Counted from the first letter of the stretch, positions 1 to 5,212 are shown. The stretch is DNA of 5,212 nt from Desulfobulbaceae bacterium (GCA_003557565.1 PWOG01000308.1:1-5212), one strand, 5' to 3'. The notes: generated by a model not told the origin, from the letters alone. Program-made: numbers and translations.

Positions 1-255
1 CCAGCGGCGTTCCCCGGCGATGATCTCATATCGCTCATCACCGATCCGTCTAACCACCAAGGGCAGAAGGATTCCCTTTTCCCGAATGGAGTCTGCCAAC
101 TGCTCCAGGGCGCCATTATCAACCTTTTTGCGTGGCTGATTGGGGTTGGGCTCCAGATCATTGAGCGGACATATCAGGTAAGGCCGCTCCTCGTCCCCGT
201 AATCGGACGGCAACAAAGCCCCCAACCCCTTACCCAACGGATTACGTTTAGCCAT
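1..255 (-). CDS. parB: Chromosome-partitioning protein ParB/Spo0J, N-terminal part (cut by window edge)
   Basis: This is the centromere-binding CTPase of the parABS system, which loads at parS, slides as a clamp and stimulates ParA. The 85 visible codons start with ATG at 255-253 and read [20 protein letters not shown], the typical ParB opening with a basic GKGLGALL segment that in the family contacts ParA. The ParB/Srx-like nucleotide domain follows: PNPNQPR near residues 37-42, [17 protein letters not shown] near 53-69, and EIIAGERRW at 77-85, whose GERR is the CTP-binding motif. The central helix-turn-helix that reads parS and the dimerisation domain lie beyond the edge. The Shine-Dalgarno is weak: a GTGGGG lies nearby, while AAGGA sits about 18 nt upstream. 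The gene follows parA on the same strand after a 111-nt gap. Its target sites are present at 1656-1671 and 1965-1980. Identity is very secure. Confidence 0.97.
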   Translation of the reverse strand, partial: MAKRNPLGKGLGALLPSDYGDEERPYLICPLNDLEPNPNQPRKKVDNGALEQLADSIREKGILLPLVVRRIGDERYEIIAGERRW

Positions 256-366
256 CGCTTTTACCCCACTATTTCCTTATATTAGATCGCAGCTTGTTAT
301 AAACACCTAATGGCTCGGCAAAGGCCCGACGGTTATCCAACCCGCCGCCGCTGCCGTCCCGTGCGT
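256..366 (-). other. parA-parB intergenic gap with a possible weak internal promoter
   Basis: These 111 nt separate parA from parB; in many genomes the two genes overlap or nearly touch. The parA-proximal part is GC-rich with a CGGCGGCGG-type run, and the parB-proximal part is AT-rich. On the minus strand TATAAC (301-296) resembles a -10 box, with TTGCCG or TTTGCC 14-15 nt upstream as a poor -35 at sub-optimal spacing. No strong hairpin followed by a T-run is visible, so read-through from parA is plausible. Whether parB has its own promoter is unresolved. Confidence 0.25.
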
Positions 367-1203
367 TCAGGCCTCCTGCCTCGCATGGGCCGGCATGTTG
401 TTTTGCTGCTGTCGCAGAAACTCCCGTGCGAGCTGCAGATAACTGACTGCTCCGCTGGAGCGGCGATCATATAAAATCGCCGGCTTGCCGTAACTGGGCG
501 CCTCGCTGAGACGAATATTACGGGGAATCACGGTTTTATACAGGCGCCCCTTAAAGTGCTCATTGACCTCAACGGCTACCTGTTGAGTCAGCCTGGTACG
601 TCCGTCATACATGGTCAACAGCACACCGTCAATGATCAACCGGTTGTTATATGAATTTTTGACCAACCGGATGGTCCGGATCAGCTGGCTAAGCCCCTCA
701 AGGGCAAAATATTCACATTGCATGGGAATGATTACCGAATCGGCGGCGGTAAGGGCGTTGATGGTCAGCAATCCCAGCGACGGCGGGCAGTCAACAAAGA
801 TATAGTCGTAATCGTAGAGCACCGGCTGCAGCAGATTCTCCAGATATCGTTCCCGCTTGCGAGCTTCCATGAGTTCAACTTCCACCCCGATCAGGTCGAT
901 GCTGCTCGGCAACAGCCGTAGCTTTCCCTTCAGGTCAGGCACCGTGACGATGACTTCGGTAGCAGCCACATCCTCCAGCAGACAGTGATAGAGGTGCCGT
1001 TCTTCGCCGCTGCCATCTTCCGCCTGGGCGTACACGCCACCCAATCCACTGGAAGCATTGCCCTGGGGGTCGGAGTCCACCACCAGCACTCGCTTGCCCA
1101 GGGCTGCCACCGAGGCGGCAAGATTGATGGCGGTGGTCGTTTTACCCACACCACCCTTTTGGTTGGCCAAAGCCACCATCTTTGCTTTCCGTTTTTGCTC
1201 CAT
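367..1203 (-). CDS. parA: Chromosome-partitioning ATPase ParA/Soj
   Basis: This 278-residue protein is full length for a chromosomal Soj-type ParA. It is a deviant Walker-A ATPase that binds DNA non-specifically as an ATP dimer and is released by ParB-stimulated hydrolysis, driving segregation of ParB-parS complexes. Visible motifs are the deviant Walker A KGGVGKTT at residues 16-23 (signature lysine K16, catalytic lysine K21), Walker A' DSDPQGN at 43-49, and Walker B IFVDCPPSLG at 135-144. The family-typical CEYFALEGLSQL follows at 163-174 and IRLSEAPSYGKP near 230-241. There is no N-terminal DNA-binding helix-turn-helix as in plasmid ParA, so this is the chromosomal type. The start is supported by AAAGGGGGTG (1220-1211), with the G-run about 9 nt before ATG; Met9 is a less likely alternative. 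It lies upstream of parB on the same strand. Identity is very secure. Confidence 0.97.
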   Translation of the reverse strand: MEQKRKAKMVALANQKGGVGKTTTAINLAASVAALGKRVLVVDSDPQGNASSGLGGVYAQAEDGSGEERHLYHCLLEDVAATEVIVTVPDLKGKLRLLPSSIDLIGVEVELMEARKRERYLENLLQPVLYDYDYIFVDCPPSLGLLTINALTAADSVIIPMQCEYFALEGLSQLIRTIRLVKNSYNNRLIIDGVLLTMYDGRTRLTQQVAVEVNEHFKGRLYKTVIPRNIRLSEAPSYGKPAILYDRRSSGAVSYLQLAREFLRQQQNNMPAHARQEA

Positions 1204-1270
1204 CCCCGAACACCCCCTTTATGATGTTAAGAGTAGACCTTCCTGTTGTACTGCCACCATTGGTCAAACA

Positions 1271-1298
1271 TGTATAACTATAGCCCCGGTTCAAACAA
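1271..1298 (-). promoter_or_regulatory. Candidate parA promoter
   Basis: On the minus strand, TTGTTT (1298-1293) and TATACA (1276-1271) are separated by 16 nt and would give a leader of roughly 60 nt before parA. The boxes match the sigma-70 consensus at about 3/6 and 4/6, so the call is weak. It is flanked by two copies of TTTGACCA read on the minus strand (1268-1261 and 1313-1306), which could be an operator pair or chance. Confidence 0.28.
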
Positions 1299-1347
1299 GC
1301 CGGCCTGGTCAAATACTACCCTCGGGCAGCCCCAAAGGCCTCAATAC

Positions 1348-1406
1348 GCAACCAATCACAAGGGTTGGTCCCGTCGGGACCACGGGGCAACCGCAGGTTA
1401 CGGCAA
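1348..1406 (-). repeat. Structured dispersed repeat, copy 1
   Basis: On the plus strand it begins GCAACCAATCACAAGG and ends GGTTACGGCAA, sharing both ends with copy 3. Internally it has a strong stem GGTCCCG (1367-1373) against CGGGACC (1375-1381), an alternative CCCGT/ACGGG pairing, and an outer GGTTG/CAACC pair. Read on the minus strand it contains CCGTAACCTGCGG, a 5-bp stem with a 3-nt loop and one T-G wobble. Strand is assigned from that wobble and is an inference. Confidence 0.7.
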
Positions 1407-1655
1407 GCTCCGGCGGCAAAGCCTGCATCAGCGCGTGAGCCGCCACGATCGCTGCTTTCGGCGGTGCCACGTGATCGCATATCTCAAAACACCTTCCATT
1501 AAGGTGCCGGAAAGGTTGCCGCCTCCAAGGCTTGCGGCAAAATCACTTCGACATCCGGGGACAGCGCCCGGGTGTCAGCAGTCGTAGGGCGCCCCACCAG
1601 GCTCAGGCCTTGCGCACAGCCACCGGCCATGATCTCAGGCGGAGCTGCGCCCTCC

Positions 1656-1671
1656 TGTTTCACGTGAAACA
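1656..1671. promoter_or_regulatory. parS: parS site 1 (ParB-binding centromere)
   Basis: TGTTTCACGTGAAACA is an exact match to the conserved bacterial parS consensus TGTTNCACGTGAAACA and is a perfect 16-bp palindrome. It lies about 450 bp upstream of parA. ParB dimers nucleate here. Near certain by sequence and by its position at the parAB locus. Confidence 0.96.
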
Positions 1672-1964
1672 CACGCCATCATTGCTGGATGGCCAAGCCC
1701 TTGGAACAACATATAAATGACCCAAAAACAAACATGTCGGCAACAATTGCAGCAAACAGAACAGATTTACAACGAAGCAAAGCAGGTGGTTATGTCAGCA
1801 TCATAAAAAATGACATACTGGCTTATAACGGAAGCTGGGGCTGGTATCAAGCGAAAAGCAAACAAATAAACCAACGGTGAGGCCGTAAATCATGTGCGTC
1901 GATGGACAGACAGTCAGCAGATCAATCTGATACGCAGGAACCGATAAAAATCGCCAAAAAAAAT

Positions 1965-1980
1965 TGTTCCACGTGAAACA
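1965..1980. promoter_or_regulatory. parS: parS site 2 (ParB-binding centromere)
   Basis: TGTTCCACGTGAAACA matches the parS consensus at every defined position, with one non-palindromic base at the variable position 5. It lies 309 bp from site 1 (start to start) inside the A-rich segment. Paired sites near parAB are typical of origin-proximal centromeres. Confidence 0.96.
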
Positions 1981-2050
1981 GGAAACGGGGGAAATCAAGG
2001 CTACGTTAAAGCAACAAGGAAAACGACGAACCAATGAAAACAATTTGTCC

Positions 2051-2064
2051 GCAACCAATCACAA
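2051..2064 (-). repeat. Partial copy (copy 2) of the structured repeat
   Basis: GCAACCAATCACAA is identical to the first 14 nt of copies 1 and 3, but the hairpin half is missing; the sequence that follows, AACATTTCCCGCAAG, shows only a vague resemblance. The flanking CAATTTGTCC resembles the bases before the other copies. It reads as a truncated or decayed member. Confidence 0.55.
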
Positions 2065-2187
2065 ACATTTCCCGCAAGCAGACTCTGGATGCCGGAGGTG
2101 GGGCAGGCCACGACGACGATGGACACATCAGTTTGTGCACCTCCCCGAACACCATCGGCGATGCCCAGTATTGGCCCACATTTATGG

Positions 2188-2243
2188 GCAACCAATCACA
2201 AGGTTTGCCCCATAGCAACAACGGGGTCCGCAAGTTACGGCAA
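2188..2243 (-). repeat. Structured dispersed repeat, copy 3
   Basis: The plus strand runs from GCAACCAATCACAAGG to AAGTTACGGCAA, 56 nt. On the minus strand it contains CCGTAACTTGCGG (5-bp stem with one T-G wobble) and then CCCCGT with ATGGGG around a 7-nt loop (6 bp with one G-T wobble). It lies about 80 nt downstream of the peptidase stop codon on that gene's strand, so it would be in its 3' transcript. There is no clear T-run, so it is not an ordinary intrinsic terminator. Confidence 0.7.
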
Positions 2244-2320
2244 AAGAAGCGATCACGCGAACAACAGCAGGTAGGCCGGCGGGATAGACGCAAAATGCGG
2301 TGGTCCGTGGGTGCTTACAT

Positions 2321-3481
2321 TTATTCTTCCTGAGCCGCCGCATACAGGGCGACCAGAAGTTGGGTGGTGCGGACCATGGCATCAAGGGTTACGGACTCGT
2401 CGGTGGTATGCACATCGGTCATCCCGGTGCCCAAAATGGCAGTGGGAAAGCCATGGGAAGTAAATATATTAGCGTCGCTACCGCCACCGGCAACGTTAAA
2501 GTCAAGCTTGCGATTTAAAGTTACGGCCGCTCGCCGAAGGCGCTGCAAGACCGGGTGCTGTTCCGCAAGACGCATGGCTGGAAATTGCTCTTCAACCAGG
2601 AATTGAAGCTGGGCCCGGCGGGGAAACCCACCAGGCTGGGTGATGGGCCCCTCAAAACCATCGATGGTCTGCTGAAAAATCTCTCTGATAGATTGGGTAT
2701 AGCGAGTCAGTTTCTCGGGGTTGTGACTGCGGACCTCGCCTTCTACACTGACGGTTTCGGGAACGATATTAGTGGCCTTACCGCCGGCGATCACGCCAAT
2801 ATTGGCGGTACTTTCTTCATCAAGACGGCCAAGGGAAAGATGGGCCATGGCCTGGGAGGCCAGTTGAATGGCATTGATACCGTTTTCTGGATGCAACCCG
2901 GCATGGGCCGCCACTCCGTGAACGATGGCGGTAAAATGATTGGCGGCGGGAGCAGCGAATACTGCCAGGTCCAAACCGGCGCTGTCCAGGGCGTACCCGT
3001 TGTTGGCTCGAATCAGGGAAAAATCAAAGTTTTTAGCCCCCTGTAACCCAGTTTCCTCGCAGGTGGTAAAAACAAACTCCAAAGGAGCGCGAAGGCGGTC
3101 ATCCTCTTTAAGCCAGCGGGCCATTTCCACCAACATGGCTATTCCGGCCTTGTCGTCGGCACCAAGAACAGTGGATCCGGCGCTGGTAAAAGTATCGCCG
3201 CGGCGGCGCACCTTCACGCCGATGGCGGGCTCCACCACATCCAGATGGCAGTTGCAGAAAAAAGGGGGAGTACCTCCACTTTTGCCGGGAATCCTGACAA
3301 CCAGGTTACCGGTATCTGAACCGGTAACGGTGCGGGAATCGTCTTCCAGAATCTCGGCCCTGAATTCGGTGGCAAACAAACCCTTAAGAAAAGAGGCCAG
3401 ACGACCCTCGCTGCGGGAGGGGCTGTCAATTTCACAAAGTTGTACAAAGTTTTTCGCCAGTCGTTCGGCTTGCAACGGCAT
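2321..3481 (-). CDS. PepT-like M20 family metallopeptidase
   Basis: This 386-residue cytosolic enzyme belongs to the M20 di-zinc peptidase group, closest in pattern to peptidase T-like aminopeptidases that release N-terminal residues from short peptides; the substrate is inferred from the family. Metal ligands expected for the fold are all visible: H79 in CHLDVV with D81 beside it, the bridging Asp in LGADDKAG (D109), the catalytic Glu pair E142-E143 in TCEETG, D166 in YALDSAG, and H358 in MTDVHTTDE. The dimerisation or lid domain runs roughly from residue 183 to 290 and includes HGVAAHAGLHPENGINAI with H193. The length is typical of PepT-like proteins. ATG is supported by CTGGAG about 7 nt upstream. 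The gene runs toward parA, but more than 1.1 kb separates them, so it is probably a separate unit. It may be annotated M20/M25/M40 hydrolase; true tripeptidase specificity is not shown. Confidence 0.93.
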   Translation of the reverse strand: MPLQAERLAKNFVQLCEIDSPSRSEGRLASFLKGLFATEFRAEILEDDSRTVTGSDTGNLVVRIPGKSGGTPPFFCNCHLDVVEPAIGVKVRRRGDTFTSAGSTVLGADDKAGIAMLVEMARWLKEDDRLRAPLEFVFTTCEETGLQGAKNFDFSLIRANNGYALDSAGLDLAVFAAPAANHFTAIVHGVAAHAGLHPENGINAIQLASQAMAHLSLGRLDEESTANIGVIAGGKATNIVPETVSVEGEVRSHNPEKLTRYTQSIREIFQQTIDGFEGPITQPGGFPRRAQLQFLVEEQFPAMRLAEQHPVLQRLRRAAVTLNRKLDFNVAGGGSDANIFTSHGFPTAILGTGMTDVHTTDESVTLDAMVRTTQLLVALYAAAQEE

Positions 3482-3629
3482 GTATTACTCCAGTTTTAAA
3501 GGGTTGTCGTATGGCTTAATACTACAATGAAGAGCGAAAGGTTAAAAGCGGGAAACGAAAAAAATTCCGGCAGAATCCAAAAAACCTTACCGGAAGATGA
3601 ATTCGACTCTAGTTTCGTAAATTTCGTGC

Positions 3630-3657
3630 TTGTCGCTGCCAACGGATTGGGTATATT
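3630..3657 (+). promoter_or_regulatory. Candidate promoter of the rubredoxin-like gene
   Basis: TTGTCG (3630-3635) and TATATT (3652-3657) are separated by 16 nt and match sigma-70 boxes at 4/6 and 5/6. The predicted start near 3664 gives a leader of about 48 nt ending in AAAGGAG before the ATG at 3712. An overlapping alternative is TTGGGT with TATAGA at 17-nt spacing. The divergent peptidase promoter, on the minus strand, is less clear. Confidence 0.42.
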
Positions 3658-3711
3658 AGATAAATTCGGTATAGATACAGACTCAAAAAACAACCTTAAA
3701 GGAGACCCAAG

Positions 3712-3873
3712 ATGGCGCTATTCAAATGCGAAAAATGCGGTGCCACCAAGGAAGGCCGCTGCAAACCCCAGAAATGCCCGCAATGTGGAGAACGCGGCTG
3801 TATGCTGAAGAATGAGGGGACTGACACCGCAGCGGGCAGCAAATGCGGGGGTGGCTGCAAGGCAAAAAAATAG
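3712..3873 (+). CDS. RCKP-type rubredoxin-like small protein
   Basis: A complete 53-residue protein preceded by a strong AAAGGAG about 7 nt before the ATG. It begins MALFKCEKCGATKEGRCKPQ. Two CxxC knuckles, C6/C9 and C22/C25 (each followed by Gly), are the expected metal site of a rubredoxin-like or zinc-ribbon fold binding Fe or Zn. RCKP at residues 16-19 gives the name used for this small family, which is found largely in anaerobes. C17 and C30 are additional cysteines, and a tail KCGGGCK (C45, C49) followed by AKK brings the total to eight cysteines. The tail might bind a second metal or be redox active; that is inference. It appears monocistronic with its own candidate promoter and is divergent from the peptidase gene. 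The role, electron transfer or metal handling, is unproven. It is too short for many gene callers, but the start, spacing and motifs make it convincing. Confidence 0.9.
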   Translation: MALFKCEKCGATKEGRCKPQKCPQCGERGCMLKNEGTDTAAGSKCGGGCKAKK

Positions 3874-3892
3874 AATCGATATGCACAGCTTT

Positions 3893-3961
3893 GGTGGCGG
3901 GACGGAGGCTTGCCTCCACCGGCTGCCGACCGGGTGGCGGATTGCCTCCGGCCCCACCACC
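3893..3961 (+). repeat. GC-rich hairpin cluster after the rubredoxin-like gene
   Basis: It contains a perfect stem GGAGGC (3904-3909) / GCCTCC (3912-3917) with a 2-nt loop. GGTGGCGGG at 3893-3901 can pair with CCCCACCACC near 3953-3961 with one mismatch, enclosing the whole segment. GGTGGCGG and TTGCCTCC also each occur twice, which suggests an internal duplication. It starts 20 nt after the stop codon and might protect or end the transcript, but no T-run follows, so an intrinsic terminator is not supported. Confidence 0.4.
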
Positions 3962-4248
3962 GGCCAAGCCACCGCTTGTTATTTCGCCAGTTGACTGAAA
4001 ACCAGCGAAATCATTAATTATTTCACCCCGCCAACCAAGATAACAGCCATTTTAATCAACTAAACGGGCACGACCCTGACTTCCTGGAAAAAGCGAGGCG
4101 CCGGTCATCCCGCCCACAAGCTCGGATCTTCTGGAATGGCAGGACCGGATTGCTACAAGATGGTTGAAAGCATAACTACCCCGGTGGCATCTCTGCCCAG
4201 CAACCCCTTTGATCACCACATCGACCACAACGGCCGCCGCAGGACCGC

Positions 4249-4333
4249 AACCGCCAGCATACACGGATGAAAATGGCCCAGGCGCGGTGGCGGGGTGCGC
4301 GCGGTGGAAAACCGCCAGCACACGCGGATGGAA
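4249..4333 (+). repeat. Pair of 24-nt near-identical direct repeats
   Basis: Positions 4249-4272 and 4310-4333 share AACCGCCAGCA, then AC, then CGGATG, differing at only three positions. The unit spacing is 61 nt. The second copy overlaps a short GCGGT/ACCGC hairpin. Two copies are too few and too separated in form for a CRISPR array; a local duplication is likely. Confidence 0.6.
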
Positions 4334-4412
4334 GCCTGCTCGCAGGAATTGAAATGCGGCGGTATGCCTTTTGATGTTTTTTTCCGCGTCCTTATTCAAT
4401 GGCCGAACAATT

Positions 4413-4472
4413 TATGCAACAAGCACGGGGTTTGTCCCGTAAGCGGTCGCGGGGGCCGCAGCTTGCGGCCAG
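4413..4472 (-). repeat. Structured dispersed repeat, copy 4 (diverged)
   Basis: The flank ATTTATG-GCAAC and the core GTTTGTCCCGTA..CGGGG..CCGCA..CGGC align with copy 3 over about 60 nt with a few small gaps. It carries ACGGG (4425-4429) / CCCGT (4436-4440) with a 6-nt loop and a perfect 7-bp stem GGCCGCA (4454-4460) / TGCGGCC (4464-4470). On the minus strand the second hairpin reads CCGCAAGCTGCGG. Its C-G pair replaces the T-G wobble seen in copies 1 and 3, so the stem is conserved although the bases differ. Confidence 0.55.
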
Positions 4473-4637
4473 ACCCGCCGGCGCGGCATAGATCAGCACA
4501 CAGGCCGACCCAATCAGCTCATTCGGCAGTATCCTGCGATTGCATAAGGATTTTCTTTTTCCCGTAGGAGAATACCGGTATCATTAGCAAAGAGTCAGGC
4601 AACAGTGACTGCAAGATCACCGGCAACGGGGTTAATG

Positions 4638-4685
4638 GGGCACCACCACCAAACAAAGGTGCCCGGAAGGCGGCGGGATTTCCGG
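4638..4685 (+). promoter_or_regulatory. Tandem stem-loops in the probable leader of the ferredoxin/ASKHA gene
   Basis: GGGCACC (4638-4644) pairs perfectly with GGTGCCC (4658-4664) around a 13-nt loop. CCGGAA (4663-4668) pairs with TTCCGG (4680-4685), and CGGAAG can alternatively pair with the CTTCCG just downstream. The first two stems share two bases, so they compete, as in leader switches. I see no known riboswitch signature (no cobalamin B12 box), so the function is open; it may be simple structure. Confidence 0.35.
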
Positions 4686-4778
4686 CTTCCGCTACACTAC
4701 AACCAGGGTAGACCGGCGGTCGCGACGCTGAACGGACAACGGCCGAAGCTGGAACAATAACAAAAAGGAGACGGCGCC

Positions 4779-5212
4779 ATGAGCCAGGAAAAACCGTGCC
4801 GGATCACCTTTGAACCAGGCGGTCGCACGGTGGAAGCAGTGGCCGGCGAAACCCTGATTACCGCAGCCCGGCATCTGGGCCTGCATGTCAATGCCTCATG
4901 CGCCGGCGAGGGGGTTTGCGGTCAATGCCGGGTGATAGTTCAGGATGGAACGACCACAGGCGGCGAAAGCGAAAAAATCAGCCCCGCTGATTACCGGGCC
5001 GGTCATCGCCTGGCCTGCACCACGGTAATCAGCGGCGACACAGTGGTGCGGATTCCGGTGGAATCGGGCCTGGGCAAGGGCGGCCTGACCACCGGCGGCC
5101 GGGGCGAGGTGGGGAGCCGCAACCGGGCCCGAATGCATGTCTACAATATCGAAGAACTGCGGGAACACGGGCTGTTTTTACCGCCGGTGGAAAAGTTTTT
5201 CCTCGAACTGCC
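4779..5212 (+). CDS. 2Fe-2S ferredoxin/ASKHA-domain protein, corrinoid-enzyme activator type, N-terminal part
   Basis: The first 144 codons of a protein cut by the window edge. An AAAAAGGAG ribosome binding site lies 8 nt before ATG. Residues 5-93 form a ferredoxin domain with ligands C41, C47 and C50 (CAGEGVCGQC, spacing C-x5-C-x2-C) and C80 in HRLACTT, the expected four cysteines of one 2Fe-2S cluster. The domain ends with VVRIPVES. A linker follows, then NIEELREHGLFLPPVEKFFLEL, which looks like the PxVxK linker before the C-terminal ASKHA (DUF4445) ATPase domain of RACE/RamA-like proteins. In that family the protein uses ATP and an electron from the cluster to reduce Co(II) corrinoid back to Co(I) in methyltransferases. 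The ATPase half and any partner methyltransferase lie outside the window, so the substrate cannot be named. A plain ferredoxin is a less likely alternative because of the linker. Confidence 0.92.
   Translation, partial: MSQEKPCRITFEPGGRTVEAVAGETLITAARHLGLHVNASCAGEGVCGQCRVIVQDGTTTGGESEKISPADYRAGHRLACTTVISGDTVVRIPVESGLGKGGLTTGGRGEVGSRNRARMHVYNIEELREHGLFLPPVEKFFLEL

Larger units (their letters stand above)
1204..2320. other. Gene-free region upstream of parA containing the parS centromere sites
   Basis: About 1.1 kb without a convincing coding sequence in either direction. From left to right it holds a candidate parA promoter, a structured repeat (1348-1406), a GC-rich segment with alternating AGGGCGC/GCGCCCT arms (about 1560-1655), parS site 1 (1656-1671), a visibly A-rich stretch (about 1700-2045) with short inverted repeats (ATGTCA at 1792-1797 against TGACAT at 1811-1816), and parS site 2 (1965-1980). 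Two further repeat copies follow, one partial (2051-2064) and one full (2188-2243). Open frames here are short, overlap parS or the repeats, and lack good ribosome binding sites. No clear match to the DnaA box TTATCCACA was found by eye, so an origin cannot be claimed. In many bacteria rsmG and mnmG precede parA; they are absent here. Confidence 0.75.
3874..4778. other. Gene-free region between the rubredoxin-like and ferredoxin/ASKHA genes
   Basis: About 0.9 kb in which I find no convincing gene. Contents in order are the GC-rich hairpin cluster, an unremarkable mixed stretch (about 3990-4240), a 24-nt direct repeat (4249-4333), a CCTGC/GCAGG hairpin (4335-4346), a weak GGCG/TGCC hairpin followed by a T-tract (about 4359-4383) that could be a poor terminator, diverged repeat copy 4 (about 4413-4472), the perfect palindrome ATACCGGTAT (4572-4581), and tandem stem-loops before the next start. 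The only longish frame, on the minus strand at 4399-4052, would need a TTG start, has no family signature and runs through the direct repeats. Confidence 0.65.

Noticed and set aside
332..341. DnaA-box-like GTTATCCAAC
   Set aside because: Two mismatches to TTATCCACA, isolated and inside the parA-parB gap; no cluster.
1463..1478. Third parS-like site with a CACGTG core
   Set aside because: Only the central CCACGTGA matches; the right arm TCGC differs from AACA, so it is well below consensus.
1689..1880. 63-residue reading frame on the plus strand in the A-rich segment
   Set aside because: No recognisable motif and no convincing ribosome binding site; low-complexity composition explains the open frame.
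1801..2058. 85-residue reading frame on the minus strand
   Set aside because: It reads straight through parS site 2, is rich in Phe, Cys and Val from the A-rich opposite strand, and has no family signature or good ribosome site.
3527..3808. 93-residue reading frame on the plus strand overlapping the rubredoxin-like gene
   Set aside because: It overlaps the well-supported 53-residue gene in another frame and covers its promoter; no upstream ribosome site.
3893..3961. Intrinsic terminator of the rubredoxin-like gene
   Set aside because: Strong GC hairpins are present, but no T-run follows them on the plus strand.
4249..4333. CRISPR array
   Set aside because: Only two repeat units, no third unit or regular spacers, and no cas genes in the window.
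4052..4399. 115-residue reading frame on the minus strand
   Set aside because: Needs a TTG start, crosses the direct repeats, and the protein has no recognisable domain.

Overview
The window carries the chromosome-partitioning locus of a fairly GC-rich bacterium with two long gene-free stretches that hold centromere sites and structured repeats. Lineage is an inference. A Soj/Spo0J-type ParA-ParB pair, an RCKP-type rubredoxin-like mini-protein and an ASKHA-type ferredoxin (a corrinoid-enzyme reactivator type) together suggest an anaerobe. An anaerobic sulfate- or sulfur-metabolising Desulfobacterota relative (Desulfobulbales-like) is my best guess, with Clostridia-like anaerobes as an alternative. 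No rRNA, tRNA or marker gene is present to settle this.

Layout: (1) 1-255, minus strand, N-terminal part of parB, cut by the window edge. (2) 256-366, an unusually wide gap before parA. (3) 367-1203, minus strand, complete parA. (4) 1204-2320, about 1.1 kb without a convincing gene. It holds two canonical parS sites 309 bp apart, an A-rich segment between and around them, and three copies (one partial) of a repeat beginning GCAACCAATCACAA. (5) 2321-3481, minus strand, complete PepT-like M20 metallopeptidase. (6) 3482-3711, a divergent intergenic region with a candidate promoter for the next gene. (7) 3712-3873, plus strand, a 53-residue cysteine-rich rubredoxin-like protein. (8) 3874-4778, about 0.9 kb without a convincing gene, with GC-rich hairpins, a 24-nt direct repeat, a fourth diverged copy of the same repeat family and tandem stem-loops just before the next gene. 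(9) 4779-5212, plus strand, N-terminal part of a 2Fe-2S ferredoxin/ASKHA protein, cut by the window edge.

ParA, ParB and the two parS sites form a complete parABS segregation module: ParB loads at parS and spreads, and ParA ATPase moves or positions the complex. The other three genes have no obvious link to partitioning; the peptidase is a housekeeping-type enzyme and the two small metal-site proteins fit an anaerobic redox lifestyle. The most unusual content is the repeat family in the gene-poor regions. Its members share a 13-nt hairpin whose pairing is kept by U-G/C-G exchange when read on the minus strand.
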